The position numbers and the translations under genes are program-made. The notes below the pieces were generated by a model, which was not told the origin of the DNA, did no database searches, and worked only from the letters and a program-made list of their open reading frames with translations. Shown here piece by piece: positions 9,055 to 19,360 of a stretch of DNA of 64,000 bases. Numbering within the stretch: the stretch's first letter is position 1; the number at the start of each line of letters is the position of its first letter. This DNA comes from CAVVIO01 sp963748095 (GTDB taxonomy: Bacteria > Bacteroidota > Bacteroidia > Bacteroidales > UBA10428): NCBI GenBank assembly GCA_963748095.1, contig CAVVIO010000016.1:1-64000 (forward strand), in the 5' to 3' direction.

Positions 9055-11770
9055 TCACTCGCGCGGGTCGCGTTCGACGACGATCGGCTGCGTGTAGCTG
9101 CGGCCGGCCACCGTCAGCCGCGCGGTGTAGGTGCCCGGCAGGACGACCGGGACGCCGCGGAAGAAGCCGCCGCCGCGCCGCGGCGGCGCGGTCGGCCTCA
9201 GGTCCCAGACCCACCGGTGCATCCCGGCCTTCGCCGACAGGGCCGGCGGAAGAGGGCGCCAGAACGCCGGGATGTTCAGCGTGTCGGGGTTCACCGGCGT
9301 CGGGTGCTCGTCGCTCGAGTAGCTGCGGATCACTTCACCCGCCGGGTCGAGGATGTCGAGTGTCACGGGGCCCGCCGCGTCGGCCTTCAGATAGTAGTCG
9401 ATGCAGGCGCCGTACGGCGGGTTCTCCGCGAAGGGCTCGTCGCGCGGCTGCGGCGTGCCGCCCTCGTTCGGCGGCGGCGTGGCGATCGCGGGCGCCGGGT
9501 GGAAGAGGTGCACGCCGGCGCTCGCCACGTCGCCCGTGATCTGGCGCAGCGGCGTGACGTCGTCGAGGATCCAGAAGCCGCGGCCGTGGGTCGCGACGAC
9601 GAGGTCGTCGCCGTGCACGTCCAGGTCGCGCATCGACGCCGGCGGCAGGTTCAGCTGCAGCGACTGCCAGTGGTCGCCGTCGTCGAACGAGACGTAGACG
9701 GCGCGTCTCCGTGCCGGCGATACAGCAGGCCCGTTGCGCCGGGGTCCTCGCGCACGACGTTGCACGTAGACGCCGTCGGGGATGCCCGGTCGTGATCGGC
9801 CTGCCAGGTCTTGCCGCCGTCGTGGGTGCGGTAGATGTAGGGCTCGTAGTCGTCGAGGCGGTGCCGGTCGACGGCCGCGTACGCGGTCGTTCGCGTCGAA
9901 GTGCGACGCTTCGATGATGCCGACCTTCGCTCCACGGCGTGAGCGCGGGCGGCGTGACGTTCTCCACGTCTTGCCCTCGTCCGTCGTGAGCTGGATCAGG
10001 CCGTCGTCGGTGCCCGACCCAGATCGTCGTGCACGCGGAGCGGCGAGGGCGCGATGGTGTAGATGACGCCGCGGCGCGGTGCCGCGTGGGCGCGTCGGCC
10101 GCGGTGGCCGCGTCGAGGTTGGGCGGCACGCCCGGGTCCTCGCGCGTGAGGTCGGGGCTGATCGCGCGTCCAGCTGCTCGCCGCCGTTGTCGGTGCGGAA
10201 CAGCGAACTGGTCGCTGAAGTAGAGGACGTGCGGGTCGCGCCGGCGAGAAGACGAGCGGCAGCGTCCAGGTGCGCGCGGTACGGCTCCGGCAGGTCGCGA
10301 GCGTCGGGCGACACGTTCGTCCGGTCCTGCCGGTCAGCGACGTCGCAGCCGCGTCGACGCGGCCGCCGAAGAGGATGTCGGGGTCGCAGCGGGTCGGGCG
10401 CGATGTAGCCCGCCTCGCCGCCGGCGCGACGTCGGACTCCAGTCGCGCGTCGGTGATCGTCGCCGTAGTGGCTGCGCGAGGCGACGGCCACGGCGCCGCT
10501 GTCCTGCTGCGCGCCGTAGACCCAGTACGGGAAGCGGTAGTCGGTCGCCACGTGGTAGAACTGCGCGGTCGGCTGGTTGTACCAGCTGCTCCACGTCTGC
10601 GCGCCGTCCACGCTCACGATCGCGCCCTGGTCGCTCGCGATGATCAGGCGGTTCGGGTCGGTCGGATAGATCCAGAGCCCTGGTAGTCGTCGCCGCCGGG
10701 CGCGCCCTTGATGGCCGTCCAGGTCTTGCCGCCGTCGTCCGAGCGGTAGAGCGAGGTGTTCAGCGACGTAGACGCGGTCGGGGTTCGTCGGATCGACGGT
10801 CAGCTCGCCGAAGTACCAGCCGCGGCCCCAGACGCGCTGGTCGCTCGACACCTGCGTCCACGTCGCGCCCGCGTCGTCGGAGCGGTAGAGCCCGCCCTGC
10901 TTCGCGTCGACGATGGCGTAGACGCGCCGGCCGTTGGTCGGCGCCACGGCGATGCCGATGCGCCCGAGGCCCTCGGTCGGCAGCCCGTCGCCGTCGAGCG
11001 GCGTCCAGGTCGTCGCCGCCGTCGGTCGACTTGAACAGCGCCGCTGCCCGGGCCGTTCGACGGCGGGTAGACGCTCCACGGCGGACGCCGCGTGCTGCCA
11101 GAGCGCGGCGTACACGATCTTCGGGTTCTTCGGGTCGAACTGCCAGGTCGATCGCGCCGGTGTTCTCGTTCTCGTAGAGCACCTTCTCCCACGTGCGCGC
11201 CGCCGTCGCGCGAGCGGAAGACGCCGCGCTCGGCGTTCGGGCCGTAGATGTGGCCGAGCGCCGCGACGAACACGACGTTCGGGTCGTGCGGGTCCACGAT
11301 GACGCGCCCGATGTGCCGCGTGTCGTCGAGGCCGATGTGCGTCCACGTCTTGCCGGCGTCGGTCGGACTTGTACATCCCGTTGCCGAACGAGTGTCTGCG
11401 ACCGCATGTCGGCCTCGCCCGTGCCCACGTAGACGACGTCCGGCTTCGACGGCGCCACGCCAATCGCGCCGATCGAGCCGATGGGCTGCGAGTCGAAGAT
11501 CGGGTCCCACGTGCGGCCCGCGTTCAGTCGTCTTCCAGACGCCGCCGCCGACCGATGCCGAAGTAGAAGACGGTCGGGCTGGCCCGGCACGCCCGTGACG
11601 GCGATCACGCGCCCGGCCCGGAACGGCCCGATCAGGCGCCAGCTGAGGCCGGCGTACAGGCTCGCGTCGTATGTCTGCGCCGACACCAGCGTGAAGCCCG
11701 CCGCCGCGAGCGCCACGCCGAGGCCGAGCGTCGTCCAGATTCGCGCACGGTTCTTCCGCAAAGCTGACAT
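9055..11770 (-). CDS. BNR/sortilin-like beta-propeller protein, ~900 residues, heavily frameshifted
   Basis: This belongs to the VPS10/BNR-repeat (sialidase-like, photosystem-assembly-factor-like) secreted proteins that are abundant in Acidobacteriota. The start at 11770 gives a signal peptide (IWTTLGLGVALAAAGFTLVSA) followed by LSWRLIGPFRAGRVIAVTGV. Repeated Asp-box blades follow: TDAGKTWTHIGLDD, SRDGGA-TWE, SDDAGATWTQVSSDQRVWGRG, DGAQTWSSWYNQP and DDGDHWQSLQLNLP. The C-terminus after LHVHGDD is a beta domain ending PGTYTARLTVAGRSYTQPIVV. Ten or more frame changes are needed along 2.7 kb, and they are scattered. Both halves keep strong family sequence throughout, so I favour indel-rich sequence over a true pseudogene. 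Ligand unknown. Confidence 0.8.
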
Positions 11771-12067
11771 GGGGTGGGTTCTCCTTGCGGACTGAAGGAT
11801 ACCGCAGATCGGCTTGCCTCGCCGTAGCGCGGAGCGCGGAGGCGGGAGGCCGGGGGCCGGAGGCCGGGCTCCCGCCTTCGCCAAGGCTCCGGCGGGCAAG
11901 GGGGGCTCGTGGCTTGTGACCGGTTCCCGTAGCGCAGGGCTTCAGCCCTGCGTTGTGCGGGCCGCGCAGGCCTGACCGCCGCCGCTCTTCGAGCTTCGGC
12001 GAGTCCGCCGGAGCCTTGGCGAAGGCGGAAGGCCTGCGCTACGTCCTCAACTCAAGTGAGCTCCGGT
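11771..12067. repeat. Intergenic repeat cluster with distant inverted repeat
   Basis: No gene is seen. GGGAGGCCGGGGGCCGGAGGCCGGG is a short GGCCGG array at 11848-11872. CGCCTTCGCCAAGGCTCCGG at about 11873 is repeated in inverted orientation at about 12010-12032 (CCGGAGCCTTGGCGAAGGCG), enclosing CGTAGCGCAGGGCTTCAGCCCTGCG at 11929-11953. Another copy of the CGCCTTCGC/GCTCCGGCGGG element lies near 30066. The region separates the BNR gene start from the 3' end of the hydrolase gene and may carry the BNR promoter; I see no confident box. Confidence 0.6.
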
Positions 12068-13006
12068 CTAGCGCCCCCCGAGGAACCCGATCAGCCGCGG
12101 GTTGACCACCTGCGGGCGCTCGTAGTGGGGCAGGTGCGCCGCCTCGGCGACGGGCAGGAACTCCGCGTCGCGGAGCGCCTCGCGGACGCGCTCGTTCTCG
12201 GCGAACGGCACCGTCCGGTCCTCGCGCCCCCACACGAGCAGCACGCGCCGCCGCTGCGCGCCGACCTCGCGGTAGAACTCGATCGGATCGTCGGACGCGA
12301 AGTGCCGCAAGGTCGAGAGCATCGCGCGGCCGAACCCGCGGTAGCGCATCTGGTCGCGGAAGCGGTCGCTCCAGCCGGGGAACCGCTCCGGCTCGTGGAA
12401 GTCGTCGGCCTGGCTGCCGGGGAGCATGGGCAGGAAGTACACGCGGTTCACGTACTCGCCGACGACCGGCATCCCGAGCGGCCCGAGATCCGCCTGGCTC
12501 GCCGACGGGTCGATGAGCACGAGCCGCCGCACGCGTTCGGGATGGCGCGCGGTGAACGCGCCGGCGACCGCGCCCCCCATCGACAAGCCGATGAGATCGG
12601 CGGGCCGGTCGATCTTCAGCGCGTCGAGCAGCTCGAGCAGCTGCTGCTCGAACAGCGCGCGGTTGTACGGCACGTCGGGCCGCTCCGAGAGCCCGCGCCC
12701 GTACAGGTCGTAGCGCACGACGCGGAAGCCGGCCTGCGCGAGGGCGTCGAAGGTGGGCGACCAGATGTAGAGCGGCACCGAGAAGCCGTGCACCAGGACG
12801 ACGGGCTGTCCCGTTTCCGGACCGGCGATCTCGTAGTGCACGGATCCGTGCGACAGCTTCACGAACAAACCATCGTCGCGGTGCCGCACCTCGTCGTTGA
12901 GCTCCTCGTACTCGGAGTCGAGGGCCACGGGCAGCACCGCCAGCACGGCCACGACCAGACCGGCGAGCGACAACGCCGAACGTTTGACCATCGATGGGGC
13001 TTGCAC
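12068..13006 (-). CDS. Alpha/beta hydrolase, membrane-anchored or secreted
   Basis: A 312-residue alpha/beta-hydrolase-fold enzyme. The oxyanion motif is VVLVHGFSVP, the nucleophile Ser lies in the elbow GLSMGGA, the acid is probably the Asp of VWGREDRTVP, and the catalytic His is in EAAHLPHYERPQVV. An N-terminal hydrophobic segment (SLAGLVVAVLAVLPVALDS, residues ~11-30) suggests a signal anchor or signal peptide. The GTG at 13006 has GGAG 8 bp upstream; an ATG at 12991 is the alternative and would keep the hydrophobic segment. The sequence resembles general esterases/hydrolases of the MhpC/DhaA type; substrate not determinable. It stands alone on the minus strand. Confidence 0.8.
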   Translation of the reverse strand: MQAPSMVKRSALSLAGLVVAVLAVLPVALDSEYEELNDEVRHRDDGLFVKLSHGSVHYEIAGPETGQPVVLVHGFSVPLYIWSPTFDALAQAGFRVVRYDLYGRGLSERPDVPYNRALFEQQLLELLDALKIDRPADLIGLSMGGAVAGAFTARHPERVRRLVLIDPSASQADLGPLGMPVVGEYVNRVYFLPMLPGSQADDFHEPERFPGWSDRFRDQMRYRGFGRAMLSTLRHFASDDPIEFYREVGAQRRRVLLVWGREDRTVPFAENERVREALRDAEFLPVAEAAHLPHYERPQVVNPRLIGFLGGR

Positions 13007-13100
13007 GACCGACTCCAGCTCATCAAAGAAAGGACGACGGAGGGAGGCACGAATGCGTGCCGCTATCCTACTCCAGGTCGAGGCTCCCCGACGCGGGGCG

Positions 13101-13800
13101 TCACGCGACGGGCTTCTCGACGATCAGGACCAGGAAGGGCCAGAGCGGCACGCCGAGGCGCCGCTCGAAGACGACGCGCGCGCCGGCCCGCTCGAGCGCC
13201 GGCCGCACCGACACCGCGCGGCAGCCGAGCGAGATCGCCGGAAAGCGCCACGCGACGGACTCGATCAGGTCGCCGAGCCGCGCGGGCGACGGGCCCGGCG
13301 GGCTCGACCGAGTGCGCCAGGGCCAGCCGCCCGCCCGGCTTCACCACGCGCAGCAGCTCGAGCGCGCCGCGCGCCGGGTCGAACAGCGGGCAGAGGCTGT
13401 AGGTGGACAGCGCCACGTCGAACGTGGCGTCGGCGAACGGCAGCGCGAGCATGTCGCCCGTGCGGAAGGTCGCGCGCGCCGCGAGGCCGGCCGCCTCCAG
13501 CCGCCGGCGCGCGACGGCGAGCATGCCCTCGCTCATGTCGAAGAGGGTGACCGAGCCGCGGGCGTCCAGCCGGCGCGCGGCCAGAAGGGCGGTCGACCCC
13601 GTGCCCGCGCCGCAGTCGAGCACGGCGTCCCCCGGCCGCACGCCCCGCGAGACGGCCAGCTCGCGCCCGCGCTGATCGGCGCGCGCCGTCAGCAGGGCGT
13701 GCTCCAGGTCGTAGTGGCGGGCGGCGCGATCGTAGACGCGGCGGACCACCGCCGGGTCCAGGCCCATTCGCACGGCAGCAACCTTTCGGAAGGCTTCCAT
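13101..13800 (-). CDS. Class I SAM-dependent methyltransferase (UbiE/MenG-like), frameshifted near C-terminus
   Basis: Motif I is AVLDCGAGTGSTALLAARRL, motif II ends in SVTLFDMSEGMLAVA, and the post-I region reads FRTGDMLALPFADATFDVALS. LRVVKPGGRLALAHSVEP is the usual beta5/6 region of Methyltransf_11 proteins. After SVEPAG the frame slips (near 13285-13300); a shifted reading continues to LGVPLWPFLVLIVEKPVA and a stop at 13101, which gives the expected ~230 residues. The N-terminus PAVVRRVYDRAARHYDLEHA resembles quinone-biosynthesis-type methyltransferases, but substrate is open. ATG 13800 or 13767 are both possible. It is divergent from the antiporter gene 69 bp away. Confidence 0.75.
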
Positions 13801-13869
13801 CCTAGCACCAGTCGCGGCGGGGCCGCGCCGGTCACGCCGGCGGCGGCGGCTCGTATATGCTGGGAGCAG

Positions 13870-15118
13870 ATGCCGCACCCGCTGCAGCTGCTCCTGGTCC
13901 TCGTGCTCGTCGTGGTCGTGGCCAAGGTGGCGGGCGACGCGGCGCACCGGGTCGGGCAGCCGGCCGTGTTCGGCGAGATCCTCGCGGGCCTCCTGCTCGG
14001 CCCGACCGCGCTGAACGTGCTCGGCCTGCCCATCTTCGCGCCCGTCCAGGGCGTGCACGTGCTCGACACCCTGCTCGACCTCGCCGACCTCGGCGTCATC
14101 CTCCTCATGTTCGTCGCCGGCATGGAGACCAACGTCGAGGAGATGCGGCGCGTCGGAAAGGTGGCGTTCTGGTCGGCCACGGGCGGCGTCGTCCTGCCGT
14201 TCGTCGGCGGCATCTTCCTCGCCCGCGCCTTCGGCTTCCCGGCCATGTGGGAGGGCGCGTTCATCGGGACCATCCTCACCGCCACCAGCGTCAGCATCTC
14301 GGCGCAGACGCTCATGGACCTCGGCGCGCTCCGCACGCGCGAGGGCACCACCATCCTGGGCGCCGCCGTGATCGACGACGTCATGGGCATCCTGGTGCTG
14401 TCGATCATCGTGGCGCTGGCGCGCGCCGGCGAGGGCGTCGGCCTCGGCAGCATCGCGTGGGTCATGGTGAAGATGATCCTCTTCTTCGCCGTCGCCATCG
14501 CGGCCGGACGCCTCTTCCGGCCGCTGACCGCGTGGGCCGACCGCCTCGGCACCACCCAGGGGCTGCTCGCCGTCGTCGTGGCGACGGCGCTCTTCTACGC
14601 GTGGGCGGCCGAGTACTTCGGCGGGATCGCGGCCATCACCGGGCTCGTACGTGGCCGGCGTGCTGTTCGCGCAGACGCCGCTCAAGAAGAAGATCGACCT
14701 GGGGCTCGCGCCGCTCACCTACTCGGTGCTCGTGCCCGTGTTCTTCGTGAGCATCGGCCTGCGCGCGAACGGGCGCGACCTCGGCCAGCAGGCCGTCTTC
14801 ACCGTGCTGCTCGTGATCCTGGCGATCGTCGCCAAGGCGCTCGGCTGCGCGACTGGCGCGCGCGCGTTCGGCTTCGACAACCGGCAGTCGGTGCGCGTCG
14901 GAATCGGGATGATCTCGCGCGGCGAGGTGGGCCTGATCGTGGCGGGCTACGGCCTGACGCACGGCATCATCGGCGAGGCCGTGTTCAGCGCGTCGATCAT
15001 CATGGTGCTGGCGACGACCGTCGTCACGCCGCCGCTGCTGCGGCTCGTGTTCCCCAGGAGCGAGGGCCCCCACGCGCCTGTCGGAGAGTCCGTCGCGGGC
15101 TTCCGGGGGCCGGAGTGA
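13870..15118 (+). CDS. Cation:proton antiporter, CPA2 family, one frameshift
   Basis: An integral membrane protein with about 12 predicted helices of the Na+/H+ exchanger (CPA2) fold. It starts PHPLQLLLVLVLVVVVAK. Family signatures include AGLLLGPTALN (helix 2), LLMFVAGMETNVEEM, the ion-site segment TILTATSVSISAQTLMDLGAL, and VIDDVMGILVLSI, where the two Asp residues probably carry cation/proton. The frame slips near 14640-14655 (AAITG to YVAGVLFAQTP) and then runs cleanly to PVFFVSIGLRANGRDLG, MISRGEVGLIVAGYGL and a stop at 15118. The ATG at 13870 has GGGAG upstream. There is no TrkA-N domain at the C-terminus. Confidence 0.85.
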
Positions 15119-15120
15119 GC

Positions 15121-15213
15121 CGTCAGGAGTCAGGGGTCAGGAAAGGCCCATGTGGCGCTGTCAGCGTGGCTGGATGCTCTTCCTGGCCTCTGACGGCTGA
15201 CCACTGACCGCTG
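15121..15213. repeat. Heptamer tandem array (GTCAG units) with facing arms and GGATGCTCTTC core
   Basis: The left arm is CGTCAGGAGTCAGGGGTCAG (7-bp period) and the right arm is CTGACGGCTGACCACTGAC (7-bp period), so the element is an inverted pair of heptamer arrays. Between the arms sits GGATGCTCTTC at 15171-15181. That core, or its reverse complement GAAGAGC, recurs in the arrays at 17378, 18074 and 32620, which use quite different heptamers. Confidence 0.8.
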
Positions 15214-15216
15214 TTC

Positions 15217-15551
15217 TCAACTCTCCACCGAAAAATCCCCGATGAAGCGCTCCGAGAGGGTGAGCGCCTCGCACTGCGCGTCGAGCGTCCCGTAATCCTC
15301 GGCGAAGCGCAGGCGGAAGGCGTCGTGCGCGTCGCGCGACACCCAGATGTCGATTGTCACGAACCGGTTCGGCCGGGTCTCGTCGCGGAGCAGATCCGTG
15401 CGCACTGTAGCCCTCGGCACGCGAGAAGCAGCTGCACCCACGCGCCGTGCGGGCCGTAGGTGCGGTAGAACTCCTCCACGCGCTCGGGACGGACGACGTA
15501 TTCCCAGACGAAGGCGTAGCCGGTCATCGGGCGGATGGGCATGCGGCTCAT
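15217..15551 (-). CDS. Small ABM/NIPSNAP-like protein, one frameshift
   Basis: Reading from ATG 15551: PMTGYAFVWEYVVRPERVEEFYRTYGPHGAWVQLL. The frame then slips at about 15430-15440 and continues TDLLRDETRPNRFVTIDIWV, then DAFRLRFAEDYGTLDAQCEALT and FIGDFSVES before the stop. The strand-helix-strand-strand-helix pattern and ~105-residue length fit the dimeric alpha-beta barrel (ABM/NIPSNAP) superfamily, as in the gene at 7816. Alternative starts at 15542 and 15527 exist and none has a good ribosome-binding site. The role is unknown; members can be monooxygenases or haem-binding proteins. Confidence 0.6.
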
Positions 15552-15605
15552 CAATGTAGCACGGGGCCCGGGTGGTAGACTGCCCCCGTTTCGAGGAGGC
15601 CCCCC

Positions 15606-17368
<1,763 letters not shown>

Positions 17369-17377
17369 GCGGGGGAT

Positions 17378-17440
17378 GTCGAATGCCGAATGCCGAATGC
17401 CGAATGTGCGACTGGCGATCTGGCGATTGCCGGATGCTCT
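17378..17440. repeat. Heptamer tandem array (GCCGAAT units) with GGATGCTCTTC core
   Basis: GTCGAATGCCGAATGCCGAA and further GCCGAAT units run with 7-bp period, then change to GGCGATC/GGCGATT units, and end in CCGGATGCTCTTCATCG just before the stop codon of the methyltransferase. GGATGCTCTTC is shared with the array at 15121. Confidence 0.8.
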
Positions 17441-18060
17441 TCATCGCGCCGGCGTCGCGGAGCCCGAGTAGTTGTAGCTCGCCGGGCGGAAGCCGGGGAG
17501 GTACCGGCTCTCGAGGGCGGTCAGCCGGAAGCCGCCGCGCGCGAGGATCGCGGGGATGGGGCGTCCGAGGTGGCACCCGCCGCCCAGGCGCGACCAGACG
17601 GGGGTCAGGCGCCGCTGCCAGCGGCGCACCGTCTCGTCGGGCGCCTCGCCGTGCTCGCTGAAGAGCAGCTCGCCGCCGGGCTTCAGCACGCGGGCCATCT
17701 CCCGCAGCGCCGGCTCGGGGTCCGGAATCGAGCAGAGCGTGTAGGTGATCACCACCGTGTCCACGCTCGCGGTCTCGAGCGGGACCTCGTCGCCGGCCAG
17801 GCCGACGAGCTCCACCTCGATGGGCACGTCGCGCGCGACCTTCGCCGCCATCGCCCGCATCTGCGGCGACGGGTCGAGCCCCCACACCTTCGTCACGCGC
17901 GAGCCGTCGTAGAACGGCAGGTTGAGGCCCGACCCGATCCCGACCTCCAGCACGCGCCCGCGCGCGCGCGGCACCACCTTCGCGCGCTGGCGCGCGCGGA
18001 CGGCGACCGGCACGTCCAGTGGACGACGTGCGGGAGAACGAAGCGGCTGTAGAGGCCCAT
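17441..18060 (-). CDS. Class I SAM-dependent methyltransferase, one frameshift at N-terminus
   Basis: The start MGLYSRFVLPHVVHW at 18060 is typical of a small methyltransferase family. After ~15 residues the frame slips near 18010-18020 and continues VRARQRAKVVPRARGRVLE. Motif I is VLEVGIGSGLNLPFYDGS, followed by VWGLDPSPQMRAMA, a post-I segment DEVPLETASVDTVVITYTLC, and ALREMARVLKPGGELLFSEH. The C-terminus RPIPAILARGGFRLTALES and a Tyr-rich tail match UbiE/ArsM-like proteins of the PhpK type. Substrate unknown. The stop lies directly beside a heptamer array, and another array lies upstream of the start. Confidence 0.8.
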
Positions 18061-18073
18061 GGCGCGATGGACA

Positions 18074-18131
18074 TTATCGCCGATTGGCGATTGCCGATTG
18101 CCGATTGAAAAGCCTCGGATCACGCTGCGCC
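18074..18131. repeat. Heptamer tandem array (CGATTGC units) with GAA-AGC core
   Basis: ATCGCCGATTGGCGATTGCC and two further GCCGATT units are followed by GATTGAAAAGCCTCGGATCACG. The part after the array is nearly the same as that after the array at 32621 (GATTGAAGAGCGTCGGATCACG), so array and flank form one repeated module. It lies between divergent genes and may overlap their promoters. Confidence 0.8.
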
Positions 18132-18184
18132 GAACCACGGGCGCCACGCCTCCGTCTAGGATGAGTGACGATCGGAGGTCCCGA

Positions 18185-18367
18185 ATGGCGTTCAAGCGCT
18201 CGCGTCAGAACCGGCTGATTGGCGGCGTCTGCGGCGGAATCGCCGAGGGGCTCGGCTGGTCGCCGGCCTGGGTCCGCTTCCTCTACGTCCTGGTATCGGT
18301 GCTCTCGGCGGCCTTCCCGGGCACCCTCGTCTACATCGTCCTCTGGATTGTCGTTCCCAGCGACTAG
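18185..18367 (+). CDS. PspC-domain small membrane protein
   Basis: A 60-residue single-domain PspC protein. FKRSRQNRLIGGVCGGIAEG and LGWSPAWVRFLYVL are the diagnostic PspC motifs, followed by one long hydrophobic helix (VLVSVLSAAFPGTLVYIVLWIVV) ending in VPSD. PspC domains are inner-membrane stress-response components (phage-shock type); stand-alone short versions are common and their role is unclear. The ATG has a good ATCGGAGGTC ribosome-binding site. No pspA or pspB is adjacent; the next gene is an iron-sulfur repair protein with its own candidate regulatory box. Confidence 0.9.
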   Translation: MAFKRSRQNRLIGGVCGGIAEGLGWSPAWVRFLYVLVSVLSAAFPGTLVYIVLWIVVPSD

Positions 18368-18385
18368 CGGCGATTTTTCGACGAC

Positions 18386-18399
18386 CTGATCCAGATCAT
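18386..18399. promoter_or_regulatory. Candidate CRP/FNR-family box (TGAT-N4-ATCA)
   Basis: CTGATCCAGATCAT contains the perfect half-site pair TGAT-CCAG-ATCA, matching the TTGAT-N4-ATCAA consensus of FNR/DNR/NnrR regulators except for the outer bases. It lies 66 bp upstream of the Ric start and would serve an NO- or oxygen-responsive regulator. The site is seen; the regulator is inferred. Confidence 0.5.
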
Positions 18400-18464
18400 A
18401 GGCGCCGATCGGCTCTCCCTCTACCCTGGAGGCGTTGCCCCCACGGGGCACGAGGAGAGAGACG

Positions 18465-19181
18465 ATGCAGGCCATCACCACCGAATCGACCGTTCGCGAC
18501 GTCGTGGCCGGGGATTACCGGGCCGCGACCGTCTTCGAGAAGCACGGCATCGACTACTGCTGCGGGGGCGCTCGCCCCCTGGGCGCGGCGTGCCGCGAGG
18601 CCGGCGTGCCGGCCGAGACGCTGCTCGCCGAGCTGGCGGGCCTCGACGCCGCGCCGCGGGAAGACGGCCGGGACTACGCGGCCATGGACCCCGCCGCGCT
18701 CGTGGACCACATCATCGCGACCCACCACGCCTACGTCCGGGGTGCGATCCCGACCCTCCTGGCGCACACCGCCAAGGTCGCCGAGAAGCACGGCGAGCGC
18801 CACCCCGAGATGGTCGAGGTCGCGCGCGTCTTCGAGGGCGTCGCGCAGGAAATGACGCAGCACATGATGAAGGAGGAGCAGATCCTCTTCCCCTACATCA
18901 AGGTGCTGGCGCAGCAGGCGGCCTCGGGCTGTCCGGCCGCGCCGTCCCCGTTCGGCTCGGTGCAGAACCCGATCCGCATGATGGAGATGGAGCACGAGAG
19001 CGCCGGGAACGCCATGGCGCGGATCCACGAGCTCACGCGCGGCTTCACTCCGCCCGACGACGCGTGTACCACGTACCAGGCGACGCTCGGCGAGCTCGAC
19101 GAGTTCGAGCGCGATCTGCACCAGCACGTGCACCTCGAGAACAACATTCTCTTTCCGCGGGCCGTGGAGATGGAACGGTAG
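18465..19181 (+). CDS. ric: Iron-sulfur cluster repair di-iron protein (RIC/ScdA/YtfE family)
   Basis: A 238-residue RIC protein, which repairs iron-sulfur clusters damaged by nitric oxide or oxidants using a di-iron centre. The N-terminal ScdA domain has the signature FEKHGIDYCCGGARPL. The hemerythrin-like domain provides the ligand residues: IIATHHAYVR, EKHGERHPEM, MMKEEQILFPYI, MEMEHESAG, and LHQHVHLENNILFPRA. It is intact in one frame. The ATG has GAGGAGAGAG upstream. The next gene, 180 bp on, is a quinol NO reductase. Together they make an NO-defence pair, fitting the FNR/DNR-type box in front of ric. Confidence 0.93.
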   Translation: MQAITTESTVRDVVAGDYRAATVFEKHGIDYCCGGARPLGAACREAGVPAETLLAELAGLDAAPREDGRDYAAMDPAALVDHIIATHHAYVRGAIPTLLAHTAKVAEKHGERHPEMVEVARVFEGVAQEMTQHMMKEEQILFPYIKVLAQQAASGCPAAPSPFGSVQNPIRMMEMEHESAGNAMARIHELTRGFTPPDDACTTYQATLGELDEFERDLHQHVHLENNILFPRAVEMER

Positions 19182-19191
19182 GAGTGTTTTT

Positions 19192-19339
19192 TCGGGGGGT
19201 TCGGGGGTTCGGGGGTGCTCTGGGTTCACGGGTTCACGGGTTCGGGTTCGCGGGTTCCGGGTTCGCAGGTTCTCCGGTTCGGCGTGACGGGAGCACTGGT
19301 GAACTCGTGAACCCGAGAACCTGCGAACCTCCCGAACCG
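19192..19339. repeat. GGTTC/GAACC short-period array with conserved 28-bp core
   Basis: Plus-strand GGGTTCGGG / GGGTTCACG units run to about 19276. Then comes the core GTTCGGCGTGACGGGAGCAC-TGGTGAAC (19277-19304), then GAACC-type units that pair with the left arm. It is the same element as at 8154, in opposite orientation, and differs by one base in the core from the copy at 21634. It separates ric from the NO reductase. Confidence 0.85.
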
Positions 19340-19360
19340 ACAATCGTAAGGAATCGCAAA

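Noticed and set aside
9055..11770. Several small overlapping genes
   Set aside because: All frames carry consecutive parts of one BNR-repeat family protein in the correct order.
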